Assembly (NCBI RefSeq): GCF_025961835.1
Contig: NZ_JAOQOK010000001.1
Location: 372,001-436,000 of the forward strand
DNA from: Sphingobium sp. B2D3C
GTDB lineage: Bacteria; Pseudomonadota; Alphaproteobacteria; Sphingomonadales; Sphingomonadaceae
Length of the DNA stretch: 64,000 bases
Direction of reading: 5' to 3'
The stretch's first letter is position 1; every line of letters starts with the position of its first letter. The position numbers and the translations under genes are program-made. Below the pieces are notes generated by a model that saw only the letters and a program-made list of their open reading frames with translations, made no database searches and was not told the DNA's origin. Shown piece by piece: positions 18,012 through 27,506 of the stretch.

Positions 18012-19100
18012 CTAGATGGCGCCGATGTCGAACGCATCGGCAAGGCCCTCGCCCTGACCCGGCGCATTCGTGCTCGACTGGGTGAGAGATGAGAGGCTGA
18101 TCTCGCCGCTGGCATCGAGATGGACGATGAAGAACTTCCAGTGCCGGTAGGAGAGGAAGACGAGGCCGATGCCGAGCGTCAGCACCACCAGCGCGATGTC
18201 GCCGAGGATGAGCTTGAACCAGTCCTTGGTGCGCGCCGAGAAGTGGAAATCGAGCGTCGAAAGTGACAGGCTGCTCACGGCCACGCGGAAGAATTTGGCG
18301 TAATAGGCCAGCGCCACAAAGCCGATGATCGTATAGATCAGCAGCACCATCAGGATCATCGCGAGCACGAAGGCGAGGCCGGGTTGGGCCTGCGTCTCGG
18401 GATCGAAACCGCCACGCATCGCAGCGCCGCCACCTGCAAAGATGAGTACGGCCATGACGGCAAAGATGATGAACGGCAGCAGGTAGAACAGCAGGAAGCG
18501 GCGGAAGATCTGGCCGGGCATTGCCGCCGCGCGGAAGGGATGAGGGCCAAAGCTCATCGCATTCCAGCGGTCGTTCCACAGTGAGGTCATAGACCAGGGA
18601 ATGAGCAGGCCGATCACCATCCACGCGACGATGTTACGCCAGACATAGGACCAGCCATAGGCCCAGCCCTTGTCATTGCTGCCGCCGCGAATGCCGTGCC
18701 ACCAGGTGCGGCTGAGGCGATAGCGCAGCATCCGCATGCGTGCCACGCCGGCGAGATAGAAGATCACCATGAACGACGTTAGGCCCAGCACGCCGGCGAG
18801 CGGTGCCTGTCCGCGCAACACCATCGCCTGCATGCCGAAGTTGAGAAAAAGGAAAGGAATGCCGAAAAGCACCAGCACGATCAGGAAGCCGATGAGCAGT
18901 TCAACGCCGGTGCCGGTCCATTCCAGCCGCTCGTCGATGAAGCGGGTGCGGCTCCACAAATAGCGCCGCGTCCGCGTCGTTGCCCAGAACCGATAGACGC
19001 CCAGCGTCACGATGGTCAGCAGCAGATTGGTGAAGGCAATCGGGGCGTATTCCCGCCAGCTTCCTTCAAAACCGAATGCACGGTCGGTCTGGTCGTTCAT
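18012..19100 (-). CDS. YjgN-family (DUF898) polytopic membrane protein
   Basis: 362 residues from ATG 19100 (GGGGGA 9 bases upstream; a TTG two codons earlier is too close). About six to eight membrane segments are visible. Family marks include TLGVYRFWATTRTRRYLWS, the matching TRFIDERLEWTGTG, and YRLSRTWWHGIRGG. Function of DUF898 is not established; it is often found with an M48 peptidase, as in this operon, suggesting that the two act together. First gene of the four-gene unit. Confidence 0.88.
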   Translation of the reverse strand: MNDQTDRAFGFEGSWREYAPIAFTNLLLTIVTLGVYRFWATTRTRRYLWSRTRFIDERLEWTGTGVELLIGFLIVLVLFGIPFLFLNFGMQAMVLRGQAPLAGVLGLTSFMVIFYLAGVARMRMLRYRLSRTWWHGIRGGSNDKGWAYGWSYVWRNIVAWMVIGLLIPWSMTSLWNDRWNAMSFGPHPFRAAAMPGQIFRRFLLFYLLPFIIFAVMAVLIFAGGGAAMRGGFDPETQAQPGLAFVLAMILMVLLIYTIIGFVALAYYAKFFRVAVSSLSLSTLDFHFSARTKDWFKLILGDIALVVLTLGIGLVFLSYRHWKFFIVHLDASGEISLSSLTQSSTNAPGQGEGLADAFDIGAI

Positions 19101-19211
19101 TGGCAATGGTCCCCCGGCTATTGCGCGGGCGACCAGACACCGGATGCAGCTGACCTGTCAAGTGACTGAGAAAAAAGGGCGGGGCGCGAAGAGGGGCGCC
19201 CCGCCCGGCAC

Positions 19212-21401
19212 TCACAGGGCGAGGGAGACCGTGAGGCGTATGTCGCGCCCGGCGAGCGGGGCGTAATCCTTGAGCAGGCTGGCATGGCGCCACGCCTCGA
19301 CATCGAAGATGTTGTTGGCTTGCAGGGAGAAGGAGACCCGCTGGTTCGCGATGGCGGGCTTCCAGGTCAGCCCGGCGTTGACGAAGGTGTAGGCGGGCGT
19401 AACGGTCTCGCGCGCGCTCACCCGGTCCTGCTTGAAGGCATGTTCGATCTCGCCGCGCACAGACCATTCGCCGGCATCGAGCGTGGCACCGCCAAGCAGC
19501 CGCAGCGGCGGGATGCGCGGGACAGGCTCGCCGCTGTCGAGCGTTGCGCGCGTGAAGTCGGCCAGACCATCCAGGCGCAGTTCGGTGCGACCGAATGTCG
19601 CTGCCGTCCAATCCGCCTGGATCTCCGCGCCATAATATTCCGCGCCGGATTGCAGATAGGCAAAGCAGGGGAATTCGAGCGAGGTCGCGCCGCTGGCCGC
19701 GAGACAGGCGCTGTCATCGACGATGGAATCGTAAATGAACCGATCGAACTTGTTGTAGAAGCCCGAGACGGTGAGGTGGAAGTCCTGGCCCCGCCCGTGC
19801 AGCGTACCCTCGACGCCCCAGCCGCGCTCGGTGCCGAAATTCGGGTTGCCAAGCTCAAAAGCCTGCGTGCCGGCATGGTTGCCGCGCGCGAAGAGTTCGT
19901 CTGCCGTGGGTGCGCGCTCGACCCGGGAGAGGTTGACGCCGACCCGCCAGTCGGTCGCGATGGCATAGCTGGCGCCCAGCGATCCCGACACCGTGTCGAA
20001 GTTGCGGCGATAGTCCGGCGAGCCAAGGTCGCTGTCCTGCGCCGCCTCGATGCGGTTGTGCTCGAACCGCGCGCCGGCCTCCAGCCGCACCTTGCCGAGA
20101 TCGAGCGCCTGCAGCGTGAACAGACCCCAGGTCTCGCTGTCGATGGCCGGCAGGAACTTCTCCTCGCCTTCGATGTGGCTCTTGCGCAGCAGCATCTGGC
20201 CACCGATCGCGCCTTCCCATCCGCCCCGCCGCGCCTGAACGAGATCGAGCCGAGTTTCGAGGCCTTGCGTGAAGAAGCGGGTGTGGATGTCCTGCCCGTC
20301 AAGCGACATTTCGGCATGTTCGTAATCGGCCCAGCCGGCGCGCAGGCGGATCTGGTCGAGCAATCCGCCGCCGACATTCACTTGCGCGCGCAGATCGGCA
20401 CGGGTCTGCTTCATCTGGATTTTGACTTCCTCGGCGCCGTGCTCGTGCTCGCCTTCTTCGCCCTCGATCGCGCCTTCGTCCTCATGATCCTCGTGCGTCA
20501 CGTAGCGGATCGGCAGGCCATAGGTGAATTGCGAGCGGCCGACCGAGAAGCCGAGGGACCCGCCGGAATCGATGTAGTTGAGGCCGCCGGTATAGCTCCA
20601 GCCTTCGATGGCGGAATTGGGGATGCGCCCGCGCAGCCCGGCGAGGTCGCGAATGTCGGCTTCGTCGCTTTCCAGCGCTTCGGCGCGCGGCTCGGTGCCC
20701 AGCACATAGCCGCCGCTGCGCAGATCGCCGGTTTCGATCCAGCTGCCATCGGCATGGAAGACGAAGCCGCCGCCCAATGCAATATCGGTCTTGCCGGCGA
20801 GCGATTTCTCGCGGGCGGCGCTGCCGAATGTGCCGGTAGCGGCCAGATCGAAGCCGCCTTCGGGCAGATGTGTGGGAATGCGCGTGTCGATGACATTGAC
20901 GACGCCGCCGACCGCGGACGAACCATAGAGCAACGCTGCAGGGCCGTGGAGCACCTCGATCCGGTCGGCGAGCAGCGGATTGATTGCGACGGCATGGTCC
21001 ACCGAGGTGGCGGACGCGTCGAAGCTGCCGATCCCATCGGTGAGCAGGCGGATGCGGTCGCCCGAGAAGCCGCGCAGGATCGGGCGAGAGGCGCCAGGAC
21101 CGAAGGATGTGGAAGAAACGCCCGGCTGCCGGGCCAGCGTTTCGCCCAGGCTCGGGCGGATGTCGCGGGCCAGCTCCTCGCCGGTGAGGACGGATGTGCC
21201 GCCCAGCACATCGATATGCGAGCGGGGGATGATCGCGGTGACGACGATGTTCTCCGGCCGATCGTCATGGCCATGCGCTTCGCCGGTATCCGGCGGCGGC
21301 TGGCGCTGCGCCAGAGCCGGGGCTGCGAGCAGCGCGGCGCTGGAGAGAAGGGCGGAGAGGGCGGCGGTATGCGCGAGGCGCGGACAGAAATTGCTTTTCA
21401 T
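19212..21401 (-). CDS. TonB-dependent outer-membrane receptor, ZnuD-like, with His-rich loop
   Basis: 729 residues from ATG 21401. Signal peptide to ALAQ, then a mature N-terminus with GEAHGHDDRPE, a plug domain (NIVVTAIIPRSHIDVLGGTS to GGVVNVIDTRIP) and a 22-strand-type barrel ending DIRLTVSLAL. An acidic/histidine loop near residues 315-335 contains HEDHEDEG and GEHEHGAEE. His-rich loops and this plug type are typical of zinc importers of the ZnuD family. Substrate zinc is therefore likely but not proven; copper or nickel remain possible. It is transcribed alone, behind an AT-rich promoter with a Zur-like dyad touching the start codon. Confidence 0.88.
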   Translation of the reverse strand: MKSNFCPRLAHTAALSALLSSAALLAAPALAQRQPPPDTGEAHGHDDRPENIVVTAIIPRSHIDVLGGTSVLTGEELARDIRPSLGETLARQPGVSSTSFGPGASRPILRGFSGDRIRLLTDGIGSFDASATSVDHAVAINPLLADRIEVLHGPAALLYGSSAVGGVVNVIDTRIPTHLPEGGFDLAATGTFGSAAREKSLAGKTDIALGGGFVFHADGSWIETGDLRSGGYVLGTEPRAEALESDEADIRDLAGLRGRIPNSAIEGWSYTGGLNYIDSGGSLGFSVGRSQFTYGLPIRYVTHEDHEDEGAIEGEEGEHEHGAEEVKIQMKQTRADLRAQVNVGGGLLDQIRLRAGWADYEHAEMSLDGQDIHTRFFTQGLETRLDLVQARRGGWEGAIGGQMLLRKSHIEGEEKFLPAIDSETWGLFTLQALDLGKVRLEAGARFEHNRIEAAQDSDLGSPDYRRNFDTVSGSLGASYAIATDWRVGVNLSRVERAPTADELFARGNHAGTQAFELGNPNFGTERGWGVEGTLHGRGQDFHLTVSGFYNKFDRFIYDSIVDDSACLAASGATSLEFPCFAYLQSGAEYYGAEIQADWTAATFGRTELRLDGLADFTRATLDSGEPVPRIPPLRLLGGATLDAGEWSVRGEIEHAFKQDRVSARETVTPAYTFVNAGLTWKPAIANQRVSFSLQANNIFDVEAWRHASLLKDYAPLAGRDIRLTVSLAL

Positions 21402-21411
21402 ATGATATAAC
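21399..21411 (-). promoter_or_regulatory. Possible Zur-type operator at the start of the TonB receptor gene
   Basis: On the minus strand GTTAT-ATC-ATATG matches 8 of 10 arm positions of the alphaproteobacterial Zur-like pattern GTTAT-N3-ATAAC, in a locally AT-rich stretch. The last three bases are the ATG start codon. A match this imperfect could be chance. Confidence 0.3.
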
Positions 21412-21562
21412 GTAACGAGTGAAAAAATGCTGCGCAAGCGAAATGTCGTTCGGAGTTCGCTTCGTGCGAATTTTGACGCGGCAGCATGGCGGGGCGCGTC
21501 AGGCGCGCCGAAGACGTGGCATCCGAGAGGAACGGCGTCGCTCGCGACCGAGCGGATCGCGC

Positions 21563-23149
21563 TTATCGCGTGCGGCTGGACCCGCCGCCTGCCGACTGAG
21601 CGGACGCAGCAGCGCTTGAGGCATTGCTCGCTGCCATTTCCGTCGGCTCCGTCTTCGCAGGCTCAGGAAGGCCGGCGCGCAGGCGCTTGAGTTCGGCAAG
21701 GCGGCCCTTGAAGGCGCGTAGTTCGGCGCCGGCCAGTTGGGCCGTCTCCGTGAACTTCACGCTCGCCGGATTGATCGTGCGGCCATTGCGATAGAGCTCG
21801 TAGTGCAGGTGCGGCCCCGTGGAGAGGCCTGTCGAGCCGACATAACCGATGACCTGCCCACGCTTGACGCGCTGGCCAGCGGCGACGGCAATGCGGCTCA
21901 TATGGCCATAGCCGGAACCAAGGCTCCCACCATGCTCGATCTTGACGTACTTGCCGTGGCCGCCGTGCCAGCCGGAATAGGTCACCCGGCCGTCACTCAC
22001 CGCGTAAATAGGTGTGCCAGTGCTGGCGGCGAAGTCGAGCCCAGCATGCATCCGGCTATAGCCGAGGATCGGATGCCTGCGCATGCCATAGCCGGAGCTC
22101 TGTCGCCCGCTCACCGGACGGGCGAGAACACCGCGGCGCTCACCGACGCCGGATGCCTCGAACCACTGCGCGCGGCCGGCCTGCGTCCAGCGCAGCAGGT
22201 TGATGTCCTTGCCGCGCTGCCGCTGCAGCCCTGCGAACAGCAGCTCTCCGGTCTCGCTTTCACCGGTCGCGGCGCGGCGATGGGCGACGATGATATCGAA
22301 CGTATCGCCAGCCCGCAGGCCGTTGCCGACATTGACCTGCGCCGACAGCACCTTGAGATAGGCCTGGATCGTCGACGGATCGGCGCCGGCTGCGCGGGCA
22401 GAGCGGTAGAGGCTGTCACCCACCTGGCCGCGAATGCGCAGTGGCGTGTTGTCCACAATGATGGGAATGCGGCGCAGCGTCAGCGCGCCATCCTGCCGGG
22501 TGATTTCCAGAGCCAGCTCGAGCTTCGCGCGGAGGGACAGATGATCCAGCGGGCGTGCGACATTGCGATTGGCGCGCCGCCCGAGCACGATGCGCACGCG
22601 GGTGCCGGGCGCGATCGTGGCAGGATCGACAGCCTGCCGGATCAGCGCCATCGCCGCGCTGGCATCATTGCTGCTGATGCCTGCGCGCGAGAGGGTGTGG
22701 GCGAAGCTGTCACCAGTGCCGACGGCCGCATCCAGTTCGATCTGCGGGCGCTCGGGCGTCTCGCGCAGCGGCGCGACCAGATCGGTCGGTCCCATGCGCT
22801 TGCCTGTATCGGCCCCGAGCGCCGAGGCGCTGATCATCTGCGAGCGATACTGGTCCAGCTGCTCGGTCGAGAGCGGCGCGGGTTGTGCGCCGGGGACGGT
22901 CAGGACGCCGGGCGCGGACATGACCATGATGCCGCACAGCGAAAAGCACGTAATGAAGCCGCGCCACCAGGTCCGGCTGCCGATGTTCTGGCCAAGATCG
23001 GGCGCGAGATCGACGCGATGCGCCCAGTCCTGCACCCGCTCGCGCCAGTCTCCAGAGCGGAGCGGTGCGAGCACCTTCGCCGGGCTGTTAAGCCAAAGCG
23101 TACCGGTGCCGGCGCCCTGCGTGGGGCTAAGCTCGATCTTCTGAAACAC
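21563..23149 (-). CDS. M23-family murein endopeptidase, membrane anchored
   Basis: 528 residues from a GTG at 23149 (AGGGG 11 bases upstream). A longer TTG frame adds 16 residues without a ribosome site. A membrane segment (WWRGFITCFSLCGIMVMSA) is followed by LysM/OapA-like repeats and a C-terminal lysostaphin-type domain: the zinc site uses MRRHPILGYSRMHAGLDFAA and HLHYELYRNG. Such enzymes cut peptide cross-links of peptidoglycan. The C-terminal 70 residues are charged and then Ser/Ala/Gly rich. It is divergent from the helicase gene across about 225 bases. Confidence 0.88.
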   Translation of the reverse strand: MFQKIELSPTQGAGTGTLWLNSPAKVLAPLRSGDWRERVQDWAHRVDLAPDLGQNIGSRTWWRGFITCFSLCGIMVMSAPGVLTVPGAQPAPLSTEQLDQYRSQMISASALGADTGKRMGPTDLVAPLRETPERPQIELDAAVGTGDSFAHTLSRAGISSNDASAAMALIRQAVDPATIAPGTRVRIVLGRRANRNVARPLDHLSLRAKLELALEITRQDGALTLRRIPIIVDNTPLRIRGQVGDSLYRSARAAGADPSTIQAYLKVLSAQVNVGNGLRAGDTFDIIVAHRRAATGESETGELLFAGLQRQRGKDINLLRWTQAGRAQWFEASGVGERRGVLARPVSGRQSSGYGMRRHPILGYSRMHAGLDFAASTGTPIYAVSDGRVTYSGWHGGHGKYVKIEHGGSLGSGYGHMSRIAVAAGQRVKRGQVIGYVGSTGLSTGPHLHYELYRNGRTINPASVKFTETAQLAGAELRAFKGRLAELKRLRAGLPEPAKTEPTEMAASNASSAAASAQSAGGGSSRTR

Positions 23150-23375
23150 GAATTGATGCGCCCCTGACGGCTTCTGCCACGCTGTCGCGACTGCCAAACG
23201 TCGCGCTTTGTTTGTAAAGGCAGGGGGTTAAAGTCAAATAAAGACACAATATCGGCCCGTAGCTTGCGGCGAGTTGTGCGCAATCGTCGGCTGGTTGCGG
23301 AACCATCCCTAATTCTTGTGCCGTCTGGATTGAGCCTTGCCGTGAGGCACGCCGCGCTCCATGTGTCAGCCAATC

Positions 23376-26345
23376 ATGTCGAGCTACGAGCCTGCAGCTC
23401 TCAAGGCGGTCCTGGGACCGACCAACACGGGCAAGACCCATCTGGCGATTGAGCGGATGTGCGGCCATTCGAGCGGGCTCATGGGGTTTCCGCTCCGCTT
23501 GCTGGCGCGTGAGGTTTACGAGCGCGTGGTGCGAATCAAGGGCGCCGATCAGGTCGCGCTGCTGACCGGCGAGGAGCGAATCGCGCCGCCGGGCGCCCGT
23601 TATGTGCTGGCGACTGCCGAGGCGATGCCGGTTCGCGGTGGCTTCGGCGCCTTCTCCGATTTCGCGTTCGTTGCCGTGGATGAGATCCAGCTCGCCGCGG
23701 ACCCCGAGCGCGGCCACATCTTCACCGACCGGATGCTGAATGCCCGTGGGCGCGAGGAGACAATGCTGCTCGGCTCTGCGAGCATGGCGCCCTTGGTGCG
23801 CACGCTGCTACCCAAGGCGGAAATCGTGACGCGGCCGCGCTTCTCCACCCTGCGCTACAGCGGGCCGCAGAAACTCTCCCGCCTGCCGCGCCGCTGCGCC
23901 GTCGTCGCCTTCTCCGTCGAGGAGGTGTACCGCGTCGCTGAAATGCTGCGCCGGCATCGCGGGGGCGCGGCGATCGTCATGGGGGCGCTCAGCCCTGCGA
24001 CGCGCAATGCGCAGGTCGCGATGTTCGAGGCCGGGGAGGTCGATTATCTGGTCGCCACCGATGCCATCGGCATGGGGCTCAATCTTAACGTCGATCACGT
24101 CGCCTTCGCGTCGCTCCGCAAGTTCGACGGACGGCGGACGCGCCGCCTGACCGTGTCTGAAATGGCGCAGATTGCCGGGCGCGCCGGGCGGCACCAGCGG
24201 GACGGGACATTCGGCGATGTCGGCGCGGCGGATGGCGAGCCGGCTTTTTCTGCCGAAGAGGTGGAGCGGATCGAGGAGCATCGCTTCGACCCCATCGAGC
24301 AACTCTTCTGGCGGGAAGCGGACCTGCCGATGGACGATATCGACACGCTGATCGAGGCGCTGCTGGATCGTCCGGAGCGCGCGGGGTTGCGCGCGGCGCC
24401 CGAAGCGATCGACCTGGCGGTGCTGCAATATCTCGCCGACCTGCCGGACGTGCGGGCACGGGCGCGGGGCCGGGGGCAGGTCGCGCGGCTCTGGGCGGCC
24501 TGTTCCGTGCCGGATTTCCAGAAGCTTGGCATCGAGCATCATGCGCGCACCATTCACCGCCTGTGGACGTGGCTGAGCCAGGGCAGCGGCCATATTCCGC
24601 AGGATTGGTTCGCGGCCCAACTCGCCCGGCTGGACAATGTCCAGGGCGATGTCGATGCGCTGGCCGGGCGGATCGGTGCGGTGCGAATCTGGGCCTATGT
24701 CGCCCAGCGGGACGATTGGCTGGCCCAACCGGTGGAGATGGCGGCGCGCGCGCGGGCTCTGGAAGAGCGTCTTTCCGATGCGTTGCACGGCGCATTGAAG
24801 CAGCGTTTCGTTGATCGGCGCGCCTCCGCCTTGCTTCGGCGCGGCGGTGATGCCAAGGCGTTTTTGTCAGTGGACGTCGACGGCGCAGGCAATGTAACAG
24901 TCGATGGTCACAGGATCGGCACGATGCGGGGCTTCCGCTTCATCGTCGATCCCTTGGCGAGAGCGAATGAGAAGCGGCTGCTGCTGGCCGCTGCCGAACG
25001 GAGACTGGGTGCGCATTTGAACGAGATGGCTCAGGCATTGCTGGCGGTGGACGATAAAGCGTTCACTCTCGCCAGCCCTCCCGGCGGTGATGCGCAGATC
25101 ATCTGGAACGGGCACCCGGTCGCGACGTTGAAGGCAGGGCAGCGTCTGCTCGCGCCTGAAATGACGCTGGATGCGGGGCTCTCCAGCCTCGTCCCGGAAA
25201 TTCAGCAGGGCGTGCGCGATCGGCTGGCTCTCTGGCTCAAGAATCAGTTCGAGCGCCACATTCCGGCGCTGCTGAAGATGGAGGCCGGCTCAACGGAGGC
25301 CGAGCTGCCCGCGACCGTGCGCGCGGTGCTCGCGCAACTGGCGGACGCGGGCGGCATCGTGCCGCGCAACACGCTGGATGAAGCGCTCGGGCAGGTCGCC
25401 AAGGAAGACCGCACCCATTTGCGCAAGGCCGGCGTGGTGATCGGCGTTATGGATTTGTATCATCCCGGCCTGATGAAGCCGGCGGCGGCGCAATGGCGCA
25501 TGGTGCTGCTCTCGCTGAAATCCGGCAAGCCGCTGGTGGCGCTGCCCCCGCCGGGCGCGGTGCTGCTGCAGAGCGGTGGCGGCGAAGAGCGCAAGGCGAG
25601 TGCGCCGAGCGAGCCGGTGGAAGCCGGCGACGTTGCAGCGCCGGTTGAGGCCGAAGTCGAAGCGTCCGCGGAGGCTCCGGAAGCGGCCGGAGCTCCGGCA
25701 TCCGAAACGCCGGTAGCTGCCGAGGCGCACGCACCTGCCAAGGTCGCCAAGCCTGTCGTGCCGATTGACGAGATTGGCGCGCGCATTGCGGGGTTCCGCA
25801 AGCTGGGCGAGGCCTGGCTGCGCATCGATATGGCCGAACGGCTTGCGCGCGGGGCGCATGAGGCGATTGCTGCCGGCAAGCCCTATGGCGCTGATGATCC
25901 GACGATCGTCTCCATTGGCCTGAATGAAGCGAGCTTCCTGGAGCTGATGCGGCAGGCGGGTTTCCGCCCGGTGCCCGATGCGGCGGAAGGCGCGCCCAAC
26001 TGGCAGTTCCGTGGCCGGCCCAAGCCGCGTCCGAAATTCGAGGGGCCGCGCAATCGCGGCGGCAATCGTCGTCCGGCCCAGCAGGGGCGGCAGGATCAGG
26101 ATGGCCAGTCTCAAGCGGCCGGCGATGGCCCGCGCAACCGCCCGGATCGGCGCGGCAAGGCAGCCGAGGGTGGTCCGCGGCGTGAACGGGACAAGCGCCC
26201 CGATCGCGACAATCGTCCCGATCGCGGCCCACGGCCGGATCGTGGTCCGCGACCGGATCGTGATGGCGGAGGTCGCGAGCGGCCGATCGTGGCTACGGGC
26301 AAGGCGTTGGCGGGTCTTGGCGCCCTGTTCGGCCGAGAGGACTGA
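23376..26345 (+). CDS. Suv3-like DExH-box RNA helicase with repetitive basic C-terminal tail
   Basis: 989 residues from ATG 23376; an ATG 15 bases earlier is also possible and neither has a clear ribosome site. Motif I is GPTNTGKTH, motif II VDEIQ, motif III GSASM and motif VI QIAGRAGRHQRDG, the Suv3/mitochondrial-type helicase arrangement. A large middle region follows, then an Ala/Glu-rich linker (about 740-800) and a tail rich in RPDR/RGG-like units (RRGKAAEGGPRRERD, RPDRGPRPDRGPRPDR). The tail probably binds RNA. In alphaproteobacteria this helicase is common, with likely roles in RNA turnover. An S4 protein gene follows at once. Confidence 0.88.
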   Translation: MSSYEPAALKAVLGPTNTGKTHLAIERMCGHSSGLMGFPLRLLAREVYERVVRIKGADQVALLTGEERIAPPGARYVLATAEAMPVRGGFGAFSDFAFVAVDEIQLAADPERGHIFTDRMLNARGREETMLLGSASMAPLVRTLLPKAEIVTRPRFSTLRYSGPQKLSRLPRRCAVVAFSVEEVYRVAEMLRRHRGGAAIVMGALSPATRNAQVAMFEAGEVDYLVATDAIGMGLNLNVDHVAFASLRKFDGRRTRRLTVSEMAQIAGRAGRHQRDGTFGDVGAADGEPAFSAEEVERIEEHRFDPIEQLFWREADLPMDDIDTLIEALLDRPERAGLRAAPEAIDLAVLQYLADLPDVRARARGRGQVARLWAACSVPDFQKLGIEHHARTIHRLWTWLSQGSGHIPQDWFAAQLARLDNVQGDVDALAGRIGAVRIWAYVAQRDDWLAQPVEMAARARALEERLSDALHGALKQRFVDRRASALLRRGGDAKAFLSVDVDGAGNVTVDGHRIGTMRGFRFIVDPLARANEKRLLLAAAERRLGAHLNEMAQALLAVDDKAFTLASPPGGDAQIIWNGHPVATLKAGQRLLAPEMTLDAGLSSLVPEIQQGVRDRLALWLKNQFERHIPALLKMEAGSTEAELPATVRAVLAQLADAGGIVPRNTLDEALGQVAKEDRTHLRKAGVVIGVMDLYHPGLMKPAAAQWRMVLLSLKSGKPLVALPPPGAVLLQSGGGEERKASAPSEPVEAGDVAAPVEAEVEASAEAPEAAGAPASETPVAAEAHAPAKVAKPVVPIDEIGARIAGFRKLGEAWLRIDMAERLARGAHEAIAAGKPYGADDPTIVSIGLNEASFLELMRQAGFRPVPDAAEGAPNWQFRGRPKPRPKFEGPRNRGGNRRPAQQGRQDQDGQSQAAGDGPRNRPDRRGKAAEGGPRRERDKRPDRDNRPDRGPRPDRGPRPDRDGGGRERPIVATGKALAGLGALFGRED

Positions 26346-26397
26346 CTCTCTGGCGAGGCAGCGGGATGAGGGCGCATCCACCGGGCATGGCCCGAGT

Positions 26398-26682
26398 TTG
26401 CGCCTCGACAAATTCCTCTGGTTCGTGCGCCTGTCCCCCAGTCGTTCTAGCGCGCAGGCGCTCGCGGAGCGTGGCATCGTGCGCATCAATGGCCGCCGGA
26501 TCGAGCGGGCGCACGCGCCGGTGCGTGTGGGTGACTTGCTCACCTTGCCGCAGGGCAATGTCATTCGCGTGATCCGCGTGGAACATCTGCCGGAGCGGCG
26601 CGGCCCGGCCACCGAGGCCCAGCTTTGCTACAGTGCGATCACGCCCGGCGCCGACCCGGATACGACGGTGATGCCCCGATAA
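26398..26682 (+). CDS. S4-domain RNA-binding protein (Hsp15-like)
   Basis: About 94 residues if it starts at the TTG (26398). The S4 motif is LRLDKFLWFVRLSPSRSSAQ, then ALAERGIVRINGRRIERAHA and VRVGDLLTLPQG. Hsp15-like proteins bind 23S rRNA on stalled 50S subunits. The start is uncertain: no ribosome site precedes the TTG, and the only in-frame ATG (26262) would overlap the helicase gene by 84 bases. Translation may be coupled to the helicase, whose stop is 53 bases upstream. Confidence 0.75.
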   Translation: MRLDKFLWFVRLSPSRSSAQALAERGIVRINGRRIERAHAPVRVGDLLTLPQGNVIRVIRVEHLPERRGPATEAQLCYSAITPGADPDTTVMPR

Positions 26683-26776
26683 AGTTAAGCTACGCGCAAT
26701 CCTTGCCCTTGCCTGTTGACCCTGTGGCGGCGCGCGCATATCGCGATCAGCGAAAACCAAGCTAGGAAAGCCAGCC

Positions 26777-27115
26777 ATGACCTATGTCGTGACCGACGCG
26801 TGCATTCGCTGCAAATATATGGACTGCGTGGAAGTATGCCCGGTGGATTGCTTCTACGAGGGCGAGAACATGCTCGTCATCAATCCCAACGAGTGCATCG
26901 ACTGCGGCGTGTGCGAGCCGGAATGCCCGGCTGAGGCGATCCTGCCCGATACCGAGAGCGGTCTTGAGCAGTGGCTTGAGGTGAACACCAAATATTCCGC
27001 CGAGTGGCCGAATATCACGACCAAGCGCGAACCCCCTGCGGATGCCGAAGAGCATAAGGGTGAGGACGGCAAGTTCGACAAATATTTCTCGCCCGAGCCG
27101 GGCGAAGGCGGCTGA
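26777..27115 (+). CDS. fdxA: FdxA-type 7Fe-8S ferredoxin
   Basis: 112 residues. Cluster motifs [17 protein letters not shown] and [12 protein letters not shown] are visible, followed by EAILPDTE and an acidic C-terminal extension typical of FdxA. It is a small cytosolic electron carrier with one 3Fe-4S and one 4Fe-4S cluster. The gene is single. Upstream, TTGACC (26716-26721) with TATCGC 17 bases on is a weak promoter candidate. Confidence 0.95.
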   Translation: MTYVVTDACIRCKYMDCVEVCPVDCFYEGENMLVINPNECIDCGVCEPECPAEAILPDTESGLEQWLEVNTKYSAEWPNITTKREPPADAEEHKGEDGKFDKYFSPEPGEGG

Positions 27116-27506
27116 GCCTTACGCACAACTGACTGTATTCGCCTGCAATTGCGGGCGGATGTGGTCCCTCGCGATGCCGACCTATTGGCTCGCGAAGGAC
27201 TAAGGGCGGGTTCGGAGCGAGCCCGCTACGGTTGGGCCAGATGAACTCTCCTGACCAGCGCGACACGCCATCCATAGTGTGTCGGCGTGCGATATGCCGC
27301 AAAATATCAGATTACCTCCGGTTAGGCTGGTAATTTTGTTGCGAATCTGTTAAACCCGCCGGGAAGTGACACCCCTCGTCACTCAGGAGTATTCGCGCAT
27401 GGCCTGTGGCTGGCACCTGCACATCTGCATTCTCGCAAATCTGCATTCTCAACGTGCCGCGTAACTCAGCCAAGAATACAAACAGATAGAAGAAAGGTTC
27501 GCAAGA
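27116..27506. other. 391-base gap between fdxA and carD, no gene seen
   Basis: No convincing coding frame is present (only a 30-codon open frame at 27241). It contains a near-palindrome CGCCTGCAATTGCGGGCG (27140-27157), a GC-rich dyad around 27205-27232, AT-rich stretches around 27300-27350 that may hold the carD promoter, and a 12-bp direct repeat close to carD. No tRNA cloverleaf could be drawn. Confidence 0.6.
27423..27450 (+). repeat. 12-bp direct repeat upstream of carD
   Basis: ATCTGCATTCTC occurs twice, at 27423-27434 and 27439-27450, with a 4-base spacer; centres are 16 bases apart. It lies about 57 bases upstream of the carD start and could be a regulator site or chance tandem duplication. 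Confidence 0.6.

Noticed and set aside
19284-21410. A 708-codon open frame antisense to the TonB receptor
   Set aside because: Same reason: the receptor frame has signal peptide, plug and barrel motifs; the antisense product is low-complexity Arg/Ala/Glu-rich without family marks.
21737-23167. A 476-codon open frame antisense to the M23 peptidase
   Set aside because: The minus-strand frame carries the zinc-site motifs; the plus-strand frame has none.
26366-26572. A 68-codon open frame starting with ATG between the helicase and ferredoxin genes
   Set aside because: It is in the +1 frame relative to the S4 protein, whose motif is clear; the ATG frame gives a Cys/Ser-rich product with no family.
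27121-27420. A tRNA or small RNA gene in the fdxA-carD gap
   Set aside because: Several stems can be drawn, but no cloverleaf with T-loop (GTTCGA) and anticodon arm could be assembled, and no terminator follows.
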